Shown: positions 1-6,208 of the stretch, piece by piece | Numbering within the stretch: position 1 is the first letter of the stretch | Layout: every line of letters starts with the position of its first letter | The notes under the pieces: generated by a model | What the model was told of the DNA's origin: nothing | Seen by the model: only the letters and a program-made list of their open reading frames with translations | Database searches by the model: none | Made by a program: the position numbers and the translations under genes | Origin: Micromonospora sp. WMMD1102 | GTDB lineage: Bacteria > Actinomycetota > Actinomycetes > Mycobacteriales > Micromonosporaceae | Reading direction: 5' to 3' | DNA length: 64,000 bases | NCBI RefSeq assembly: GCF_029626265.1 | Contig: NZ_JARUBN010000001.1 | Coordinates: 2,852,001 to 2,916,000, forward strand

Positions 1-1
1 G

Positions 2-1069
2 CCGTCGCACGCCCCGGTCGCGGCGCCGACGACGTCGCTGCCGGAACAGCCCGGCGGGACACGGAACTGGGACTACCGCTACGTCTGGCCCCGGGACGCC
101 AGCATCAGCGTCGCCGCGTTCCTCGGCGTCGGCAAGCCCGACCAGGCGCGCGGCTTCCTCGCCTGGCTGCTGCGGGCAAGCCGGTTGCAGCGACCGCGCC
201 TGCCGGCCCTGTTCACCCTGGACGGCCTGCGGGTACCGGCCGAGCGGCGGCTCGCCGGCTGGCCCGGCTACGCCGGCAGCACCCCGGTACGGGTCGGCAA
301 CGACGCGGCCGGCCAACACCAACTCGACGGCTACGGCTGGGTCGTCGACGCCGTCTGGGTGTACGCGCGGGCCGGTCACCACCTCGACGCGGAGACCTGG
401 CGGACCGTGCGCGGCTTCGCCGACGTGGTCGCCCGGCGGTGGCGGGAGCCCGACGCCGGCATCTGGGAGCTACGCCACCCGGCCCAGCACGTGCACTCCA
501 AACTGATGGGCTGGCTCGCGCTGGACCGGGCGCTGCGGATCGCCGAGATCCGGCCGGCGCCGGAGCGGCAGCGGCGACGCTGGCAGGACGCCCGCCAGGC
601 GATCACCGAGGACGTACGGGTGCACGGGGTCGACCCCGGGCGGACGAACTACGTCCGGGGCTACGGATCCGGGGACGTCGACGCCGCGCTGCTGGTGCTG
701 CCGCTGCTCGGCATCGAGGACGCCGGCTCGCCCCGGGTCGGGCGTACCGTCGACGCCGTCCGGAGCGACCTCGGGGCCGGCGGCCCGCTGCTCTACCGCT
801 ATCCACCCGGCCGCGACGGGCTACCCGGCACCGAGGGGGCCTTCCTGCCCTGCTCGTTCTGGCTGGTGCAGGCGCTCGCCGCCACCGGCCGGCGGACCGA
901 GGCGGTGGAGCTGTTCCGGGACCTTCTCGACCGGGCCAGCCCACTCGGCCTCTACGCCGAGGAACTGGACCCGGGCACCGGTGCCATGCTCGGCAACTAT
1001 CCGCAGACCCTGACCCACGCGGCACTCGTCCAGGCCGTACTCGCGATCCACTCGGCACCGCTCCGTTAG
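2..1069 (+). CDS. Glycoside hydrolase family 15 (glucoamylase/trehalase type), 3' part
   Basis: The frame is open from the left edge, so the N-terminus lies outside the window; about 355 C-terminal residues are present. GH15 landmarks are visible in order: RNWDYRYVWPRD near the left edge, the general-acid region (IWELR followed by VHSKLMGWLALDRA), EGAFLPCSFWLVQA, and the catalytic-base region LYAEELDPGTG followed by GNYPQTLTHAAL. These form the alpha/alpha-barrel active site of enzymes that hydrolyse alpha-glucosidic bonds from the non-reducing end. Bacterial relatives include glucoamylases and trehalases; the sequence does not decide between them. No secretion signal can be judged because the start is missing. 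Confidence 0.9.
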   Translation, partial: PSHAPVAAPTTSLPEQPGGTRNWDYRYVWPRDASISVAAFLGVGKPDQARGFLAWLLRASRLQRPRLPALFTLDGLRVPAERRLAGWPGYAGSTPVRVGNDAAGQHQLDGYGWVVDAVWVYARAGHHLDAETWRTVRGFADVVARRWREPDAGIWELRHPAQHVHSKLMGWLALDRALRIAEIRPAPERQRRRWQDARQAITEDVRVHGVDPGRTNYVRGYGSGDVDAALLVLPLLGIEDAGSPRVGRTVDAVRSDLGAGGPLLYRYPPGRDGLPGTEGAFLPCSFWLVQALAATGRRTEAVELFRDLLDRASPLGLYAEELDPGTGAMLGNYPQTLTHAALVQAVLAIHSAPLR

Positions 1070-1174
1070 CCGCTGCCGTCACCTCCGGCAGCCGCTGCCG
1101 GACGCGACCTGGCACGTACGACCCGACGAGTCCTGATGGGGTGCGCGGCTTTCGTACGATTCCTGTCGTCCGGC

Positions 1175-1217
1175 GACCACCGCCCTCGACCACCGCCCTC
1201 GACCACCGCCCTCGACC
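1175..1217. repeat. 13-bp tandem repeat, three copies
   Basis: Three perfect copies of gaccaccgccctc, plus four bases of a fourth, lie directly upstream of the ribosome binding site of the next gene. The intergenic stretch 1070-1229 otherwise holds no gene. A unit not divisible by three fits a non-coding position. Confidence 0.9.
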
Positions 1218-1229
1218 AGAAGGAAGACC

Positions 1230-1706
1230 GTGGACTCGTCACTCGCGATCCTCATCGGCGGTACCGCCGTCTGTGCCGGCGCCGTCGCCTACCTGGTACT
1301 GCTGCGCGATCTCGGCCTGCGGCGGGCCGTCGGGGCCGGTGCGGGCGTCACGATCGGCGTCACCGCGAGCTTCTTGCTGATGCTCTACCTCGCCACGCTC
1401 GCCATCCCGGCGGTGCTGGCCTTCGTCGCGGTCTTCGCCGCCGCGGTCGGCTACCCGGTTTTCCGTCGCGACCTCGGCCCGCAGCGTGCCGCGCTGGCCG
1501 CCGCCGGTTCGGCCGCCGTGGTCACCGCGAGCTTCCTCTTCGTCGTCTACCTCGCGGTGATCGCCTTCATCGCCGCCGTCGGCGTCTACCTGCTGCTGCG
1601 GGACCGGATCCGGATCGCGCCGGCGCTGATCCTCACCGGTACCACCCTCGGCGGGCTGCTCGCCGCCTCCGCGCTCGTCTTCTGGGTCAGCCTCAGCTAC
1701 ATGTGA
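1230..1706 (+). CDS. Small membrane protein built of three repeated TM hairpins
   Basis: Hypothetical integral membrane protein of 158 residues. The GTG start at 1230 follows AAGGAAG with suitable spacing. The protein is almost entirely hydrophobic, with about six predicted membrane segments. It is internally triplicated: YLVLLRDLG (about residue 21), YPVFRRDLG (about 75) and YLLLRDRI (about 126) each precede a similar pair of hydrophobic segments, and VTASFL recurs in the first two copies. I do not recognise the family and assign no function. The gene stands alone between the GH15 gene and a convergent sirtuin gene. Confidence 0.75.
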   Translation: MDSSLAILIGGTAVCAGAVAYLVLLRDLGLRRAVGAGAGVTIGVTASFLLMLYLATLAIPAVLAFVAVFAAAVGYPVFRRDLGPQRAALAAAGSAAVVTASFLFVVYLAVIAFIAAVGVYLLLRDRIRIAPALILTGTTLGGLLAASALVFWVSLSYM

Positions 1707-1823
1707 CAGGTCGCGGCAACGGGCCGACGACCATCGGCGGCCGGACGCCGGGCCGAACCCAGCTCAGGTGCAGGCACCGGCCAGCCCGTCCGGTCCGGGT
1801 GAGCTGGTGCTGGTGGAGCGCGA

Positions 1824-2609
1824 TCAACGACGGGCGGACCGGGCGGCGGTGACGAGGGTCGGAAGCACCTGGGCCGCCGTTCCGCGCAGGTTCACCGCAC
1901 AGACGTCGTCGAGCGGCGTCGGTTCCGGGTTGACCTGGATCACGGCAGCGCCACGGCGTGCCGCGACCAGCGGGATCTCGGCCGCGGGATAGACCACTCC
2001 CGAGGTGCCGACGGTCAGCAGCACGTCGCAACCGGCGGCAGCCTCGACCGCCGCCGTCAACGCGGCCTCCGGTAGGGCCTCGCCGAACCACACCACCCCG
2101 GGCCGGACGAGCCAACCGCATTGTGCGCAGCGGGGTGGCGGGATCCGGGCGCCCTCGCCCGGGTCGGCGGGCTCGTCCTCCGCCGGCTCCGGCAGGGCGG
2201 CCGGGTGGGCGCCCGCGCCGATGCAGCGCGGTGCGAAGAGGCTGCCGTGCAGGTGGACGGGGAAGCGGGAACCGGCCCGCTCGTGCAGGTCGTCGACGTT
2301 CTGGGTGACCAGCATGGTGTCGGGGCACAGGGACTCGATGGCGGCCGTGGCGAGGTGCCCGGGGTTCGGCCTGGCCCGGCGTACCCGGGCTCGGCGCCAC
2401 TCGTACCAACCCCAGACCAGGTCCGGGTCGGCGTGGAACGCCTCCGGAGTGGCGAGTTGGGTGGCGTCGAACCGGGCCCACAGCCCGGTGAGGTCGTCCC
2501 GGAAGGTCGGCACGCCGCTTTCGGCCGAGATCCCGGCGCCGGTGAAGACGACCACCCGCCGGGCCTGGGCGAGCAGCGCGGCTGCCTCGGTCGGCGGAAC
2601 CTGCTCCAT
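1824..2609 (-). CDS. Sir2-family NAD-dependent protein deacylase
   Basis: 261 residues. The sirtuin NAD-binding motifs are clear: VVFTGAGISAESGVPTFRD (residues 20-38), the TQNVDDLHERAGS region, and the HLHG catalytic histidine region. Y69 and R72 form the YxxR pair that marks class III sirtuins (SIRT5/CobB type), which remove succinyl and malonyl as well as acetyl groups from lysine. The zinc site looks incomplete: the second pair (CAQC) is present, but only one cysteine (PRCIG) is seen where the first CxxC is expected. The enzyme would act in the cytoplasm on acylated lysines. AGGA lies about 10 nt before the ATG. Family is secure; acyl preference is inferred. Confidence 0.92.
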   Translation of the reverse strand: MEQVPPTEAAALLAQARRVVVFTGAGISAESGVPTFRDDLTGLWARFDATQLATPEAFHADPDLVWGWYEWRRARVRRARPNPGHLATAAIESLCPDTMLVTQNVDDLHERAGSRFPVHLHGSLFAPRCIGAGAHPAALPEPAEDEPADPGEGARIPPPRCAQCGWLVRPGVVWFGEALPEAALTAAVEAAAGCDVLLTVGTSGVVYPAAEIPLVAARRGAAVIQVNPEPTPLDDVCAVNLRGTAAQVLPTLVTAARSARR

Positions 2610-2660
2610 CCCGGAGATCCTGCCAGACCGTCTCCGGCCAGCGGAGTCGCCGCCGCCGGA

Positions 2661-2726
2661 CCGGTCAACGTTTACGCGCGCTGGCCGGTCAAACTCCGCG
2701 CGCGGCGGTCAACTTCCGCGCGTTGG
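2661..2726. repeat. Imperfect 21-24-bp direct repeats around ggtcaac..cgcgcg
   Basis: Three degenerate units beginning ccggtcaa or cggtcaa run between the sirtuin start and the glycosyltransferase 3' end, and the last overlaps the stop codon of the glycosyltransferase. No gene or clear hairpin is seen here. Confidence 0.6.
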
Positions 2727-3881
2727 CCGGTCGCGTACCGCCTCCCGGTAGAGGTCGAGCAGTGTCCGCGCGTGCGTCGCCCACGGTCGGGGCGCGACCT
2801 CCCGTGCCGCCGGGGGCGGGCCGGCGGTGACCGACTCGTCGATCGCCCGGGCGGTGCCGGCCAGGTCGTCCGGGTCGACGAGCCGGGCCGCCGTGCCGAG
2901 CAGTTCCCGGTAGGTGGGGATGTCGGCGGCGACCACCGCCGTCCCGACCGCCAGCGCCTCCAGCGGCGGAAACCCGAAACCCTCGCTCGCCGAGAGACTG
3001 ACCAGGGCACCGGCCCGCAGGTACAGCGATTGCAACACGCTGTCGTCGACCGCGCCGAGCAGCACCGCCTCGGCCGCGACCGGGTGACCGGCGACCAGCG
3101 CGGCACCGGGACCGCCGGGGGCGAAGTCGTTGCCGACCAGCACCAGCGGCACGCCGCGACGCCGGCTCGCCGTGCGGGCGTACGCGTCCAGCACCGCGCC
3201 GATCCGCTTGTGTGCCCGGGCCAGCCCGACGTAGAGGACGAACCCGTCCGGCACCTGTGGAACCCGCTCCGGCGGTGCCGGCGCGCCGAGCAGGTGATCG
3301 CTGCCCCACGAGCTGACCAGCACCGGTGCGTCGGCCCGGACGGCGGCCCGGAACTGCCCGGCGACGGTCTCGGTCGGTACGACGATCCGGTGTGCGGTCG
3401 CCGCGAGATGCGCCATCATCAGCCCGTAGTACTCCTCGTGCACCGAGGCGGGATGTGCCCGCGCGGCCGGTGCCGGCGGAGTGAGTGCGCGCAGTTCCGC
3501 GACCGCCCGGCGCATCGCCGCCAGGTCGTCGGCACCGAACCGCGCGGCGAAGGCGGCGTCCGGGTAGCACAGACCGGGATCGCGCAGCCGGACCACGTCG
3601 TGCACGGTCACCACCAGTGGGATGCCGGGATCGGGCCACGGGATCCGGTAGTCGAACAGGTGGATGACGTCGGCGCCCACCCGGCGGGCCGTGTCGAGCA
3701 GCTCGTCGGCCTCGGCGGAGCCGTACCGTGGCGTGCCGGTCGGCGCCAGCACGTCGAGCCGGATCCCGTCCCCCGGGACCGGTATCCCGACCACGGACCG
3801 GAGCGCCGCGATCGTGCAGCGGGTGTAGCGCCCGATGCCGTCGGGGGCGTCGATCCGTCCGTCCGTCAGAACCCCGACCAT
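2709..3881 (-). CDS. Glycosyltransferase, GT4 family
   Basis: 390 residues with a GT-B fold. I chose the ATG at 3881, which gives MVGVLTDGRIDAPDGIGRY, a typical GT4 N-terminus with the acceptor-side glycine-rich loop, and which follows GAGGTGG; an in-frame start 42 bp upstream adds an unlikely leader. The C-terminal donor half shows FVLYVGLARAHKR and the E-x7-E motif in SASEGFGFPPLEAL, expected of retaining nucleotide-sugar transferases. The sugar and acceptor cannot be read from sequence. It is divergent from the epimerase gene, with only 57 bp between the starts, suggesting shared control and perhaps a shared sugar pathway. Confidence 0.88.
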   Translation of the reverse strand: MVGVLTDGRIDAPDGIGRYTRCTIAALRSVVGIPVPGDGIRLDVLAPTGTPRYGSAEADELLDTARRVGADVIHLFDYRIPWPDPGIPLVVTVHDVVRLRDPGLCYPDAAFAARFGADDLAAMRRAVAELRALTPPAPAARAHPASVHEEYYGLMMAHLAATAHRIVVPTETVAGQFRAAVRADAPVLVSSWGSDHLLGAPAPPERVPQVPDGFVLYVGLARAHKRIGAVLDAYARTASRRRGVPLVLVGNDFAPGGPGAALVAGHPVAAEAVLLGAVDDSVLQSLYLRAGALVSLSASEGFGFPPLEALAVGTAVVAADIPTYRELLGTAARLVDPDDLAGTARAIDESVTAGPPPAAREVAPRPWATHARTLLDLYREAVRDRPTRGS

Positions 3882-3924
3882 CCGCTCACCACCTCGTCCA
3901 TGGTGTGGACAACGCATCGGCACC

Positions 3925-3930
3925 TATCCT
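3925..3930 (+). promoter_or_regulatory. -10 box TATCCT for a leaderless epimerase transcript
   Basis: TATCCT fits TANNNT and ends 8 nt before the epimerase ATG at 3939, where no Shine-Dalgarno sequence is visible. That spacing would place the transcript start at or next to the ATG. Prediction from pattern only. Confidence 0.5.
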
Positions 3931-3938
3931 TCCATCTC

Positions 3939-5186
3939 ATGAGGCCGGGGCGTGCCGACACGACCCGCGCGCTGACCGACACCGGCTCCCCGGTGCTCGT
4001 CACCGGCGGAGCGGGATTCCTGGGGGTCGCCGTGGTCCGCCGGCTGCGCGCCGCCGGCCGGCAGGTGACCGTGGTCGACGACGGCAGCGCGGGCACACTG
4101 CGCCGGCTGCGCGAGTTCGCCGACGACGCCGACGTGGTGCACCACCGGACCAGCGTCTGCGACGCCGACGCGGTGGCCGAGCTGCACCATGCCGTACGTC
4201 CCTGGGCGGTGATCCACCTCGCCGCTAAGCACTTCATCCCGGAGTGCGAGCGGGACCCGGCGGAGACCGGGCGGGTGAACGTCGACGGCACTGCCAGCAT
4301 GCTCGCCGCCTGGCGGGCCCACCGCCCACAGCGGTTCGTCTTCGCCTCCTCGGCGGCCGTCTACGCCGACTCCACCCGCCCGCTCTCCGAACGTTCCCGG
4401 TGCGCCCCGCCCACCCTCTACGGGCGGACCAAGCTGGCCGGGGAGCGGATGGTGCACCGGTACGCCGCCCGGCGCGGCGTGGCCGCGTTGTCGGTGCGGC
4501 TGTTCAACCTCTACGGCCCCGGCCCCACCGTCGAGCACCTGGTCCCGACCGCGCTCGCCCAGGCCCGGGCCGGTGGCCCGCTGCGCCTCGGTGACCTGCG
4601 GACCGTCCGCGACTACGTCTACGTCGAGGATGCCGCCGACGCCGTGCTGGCGCTGCTCGCCCAGGGCGCGACGGGCCGGGTGAACGTCGGCACCGGCCGG
4701 GGCACCGCCGGCCGGGACGTGGTGGCCGGCATCCTGGAGGTCCTCGGGCTGGCCGGCACCGCCGTCTTCGACCCGGCCCGGACGAGGGCGTGCGACAGCC
4801 CGGCGGTGGTGGCCGACATCCGCCGGCTCCGTACGCTGCTGCCGGACTGGCGACCCGTCCAGCTCCACGAGGGACTGTCGCGCACGGCACGGTCACCGGT
4901 CTACGAGGGACTGTCTCGCACCGCATGGCCGCCGGACCATGCGGGACCGCGGCGCACCGCACTGGCACCGGTCCACGAGGGACTGCGTCGCACCGCACGA
5001 TCGCCGGACCACGAGGATCCGCGGCGTACGGCGCGGCCACCGGAGGTCGAGCCTCGACAGCGCGTCGTCAGCCGGGAACGCGGGACGGGACCGGGTCCGG
5101 CGGCGGAAGCCAGTCCAGCAGCTCCGGCCAGCGGGCCCGAAGGTGTGCCGCCAGCCGCTCCGCGGCCACCGGGCGGCGCTGGTTGA
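3939..5186 (+). CDS. NAD-dependent epimerase/dehydratase (extended SDR) with a repeat tail
   Basis: 415 residues. The first ~310 form a nucleotide-sugar epimerase/dehydratase: the NAD motif VTGGAGFLG (residues 19-27), HLAAKHFIPECERDP, the catalytic SSAAVY followed by YGRTK, and NLYGP, as in UDP-glucose 4-epimerase-like enzymes. The ATG is the first start after the divergent glycosyltransferase and has a leaderless-type -10 box. The tail from about residue 311 consists of five 12-residue repeats (consensus EGLRRTARSPDH), then low-complexity sequence. The tail ends by overlapping the convergent APH-like gene by 119 bp. The catalytic call is firm; substrate and the role of the tail are unknown. 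Confidence 0.88.
   Translation: MRPGRADTTRALTDTGSPVLVTGGAGFLGVAVVRRLRAAGRQVTVVDDGSAGTLRRLREFADDADVVHHRTSVCDADAVAELHHAVRPWAVIHLAAKHFIPECERDPAETGRVNVDGTASMLAAWRAHRPQRFVFASSAAVYADSTRPLSERSRCAPPTLYGRTKLAGERMVHRYAARRGVAALSVRLFNLYGPGPTVEHLVPTALAQARAGGPLRLGDLRTVRDYVYVEDAADAVLALLAQGATGRVNVGTGRGTAGRDVVAGILEVLGLAGTAVFDPARTRACDSPAVVADIRRLRTLLPDWRPVQLHEGLSRTARSPVYEGLSRTAWPPDHAGPRRTALAPVHEGLRRTARSPDHEDPRRTARPPEVEPRQRVVSRERGTGPGPAAEASPAAPASGPEGVPPAAPRPPGGAG
4869..5048 (+). repeat. 36-bp in-frame tandem repeat, five units, in the epimerase tail
   Basis: Five consecutive 36-bp units encode EGLSRTARSPVY, EGLSRTAWPPDH, AGPRRTALAPVH, EGLRRTARSPDH and EDPRRTARPPEV. Divergence between units suggests an old expansion under reading-frame constraint. 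No unique spacers separate the units, so this is not CRISPR. Confidence 0.95.
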
Positions 5187-6201
5187 GCAGGTCGAACCGG
5201 CGCCGGGCCAGCATCAACGGCAGCAGTCGGTCGAGCCGCTCGTGGTCCACCCCGCCGCCGTAGCCGGCCAGCGCCGACTCGACGGTGCCGCCGAGGCCGA
5301 GGTCGACCGCGATGCACCAGGCCAGGTCGAGCATCGGCGGGCCGACCTGGATGGCGCCCGGGTCGAGTACGGCGCGCAGCCGCGCCCCGGTGAACAGCAC
5401 GTTGTGCCCGACCGCCATGTCCCCGTGGATCGCCGTCATCGGGGCACCCCGGCACGCCTGGTCGAGGGCCGCCGCCAGGCGTAAGGCGCAGGACGGGTCC
5501 CGCAGCCGGATCTCGCCGAAGAACATCACGGCGCTGCCCGGCGCGTCCAGCCGGCGACCGACCGGCGGGGCGTGGTCGTGCCAGCGGCGCATGGTGGCGG
5601 TGACCGCCCGCTGGCGCCGGGACAGCAGCGGGCCGCCGCCGCCGTGTGACCCGGGCACCCGCTCCAGCACGGTCCACCACCGGCGCGCACCGCCGGCCAG
5701 GATCTCGCCGTGGTCGAGCAGGGCCGGTGCCGGGATGGCGGCGGCGACGCGTACCCGCTCGTAGTCGAGGCAGACCGCGAGCGTCTCGTGCCGGCGGTGC
5801 TGCACCTTGATCAGGGTCCGGCGGCCCGGCAGCACGGTCGCGCCGGAATCTGTCGGCGACGGGCCGTCGTAGGCCGGACTCCGCGCCGCCGCCCGGACCA
5901 GCGCGTCGACCACCTCACCCGGCAGCTCGCCGGCCGACGGCGTCGCGTCCCCGCTCAGGTTCAGGTCGAGCGGCCCACAACGCGGCATCTCCGTGCCCGG
6001 CCCACGACGCGGCATCTCCGTGCCCGGCTCACGACGCGGCATCTCCGTGCCCGGCTCACGACGCGGCATCTCCGTGCCCGGCTCACGACGCGGCATCTCC
6101 GTGCCCGGCCCACGACGCGGCATCTCCGCGGCCGGTTCGCGGGGCGGAACTCCCGCCGCGTCCGGCCGGTCCGAGGGCGTGGCCGCGTCCGGCTCGTCCA
6201 C
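5068..6201 (-). CDS. APH-like phosphotransferase with repetitive N-terminus
   Basis: 377 residues from a GTG at 6201, 7 bp after the STAND ATPase stop, so probably co-transcribed with it. From about residue 85 it resembles the aminoglycoside phosphotransferase/choline-kinase superfamily: a Brenner-type catalytic loop TAIHGDMAVGHNVLF followed by the metal-binding D in AVLDPG, and an acceptable lysine in LIKVQH. The preceding ~75 residues are repeats of GTEMPRREP and look unstructured; the true start could be downstream of them. It may phosphorylate a small molecule, but resistance cannot be claimed from sequence. Its 3' end overlaps the epimerase tail on the other strand. Confidence 0.75.
   Translation of the reverse strand: MDEPDAATPSDRPDAAGVPPREPAAEMPRRGPGTEMPRREPGTEMPRREPGTEMPRREPGTEMPRRGPGTEMPRCGPLDLNLSGDATPSAGELPGEVVDALVRAAARSPAYDGPSPTDSGATVLPGRRTLIKVQHRRHETLAVCLDYERVRVAAAIPAPALLDHGEILAGGARRWWTVLERVPGSHGGGGPLLSRRQRAVTATMRRWHDHAPPVGRRLDAPGSAVMFFGEIRLRDPSCALRLAAALDQACRGAPMTAIHGDMAVGHNVLFTGARLRAVLDPGAIQVGPPMLDLAWCIAVDLGLGGTVESALAGYGGGVDHERLDRLLPLMLARRRFDLLNQRRPVAAERLAAHLRARWPELLDWLPPPDPVPSRVPG
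5981..6142 (-). repeat. 27-bp in-frame tandem repeat, six units, at the kinase N-terminus
   Basis: Six 27-bp units (plus-strand form starting cgcggcatctccgtgcccgg) encode a nine-residue repeat GTEMPRREP. Units two to five are nearly identical, implying recent expansion and possible length variation between strains. Confidence 0.95.
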
Positions 6202-6208
6202 TGGGCGC

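Noticed and set aside
2121-3938. N-terminal extension of the epimerase back to 2121
   Set aside because: It runs antisense through the sirtuin and glycosyltransferase genes; the NAD-binding fold begins only after 3939.
4869-5048. Possible CRISPR array (36-bp units)
   Set aside because: No spacers; in-frame protein repeats of the epimerase tail.
5981-6142. Possible CRISPR array (27-bp regular repeats)
   Set aside because: Units are contiguous with no unique spacers and lie in a coding frame; no cas genes are present.
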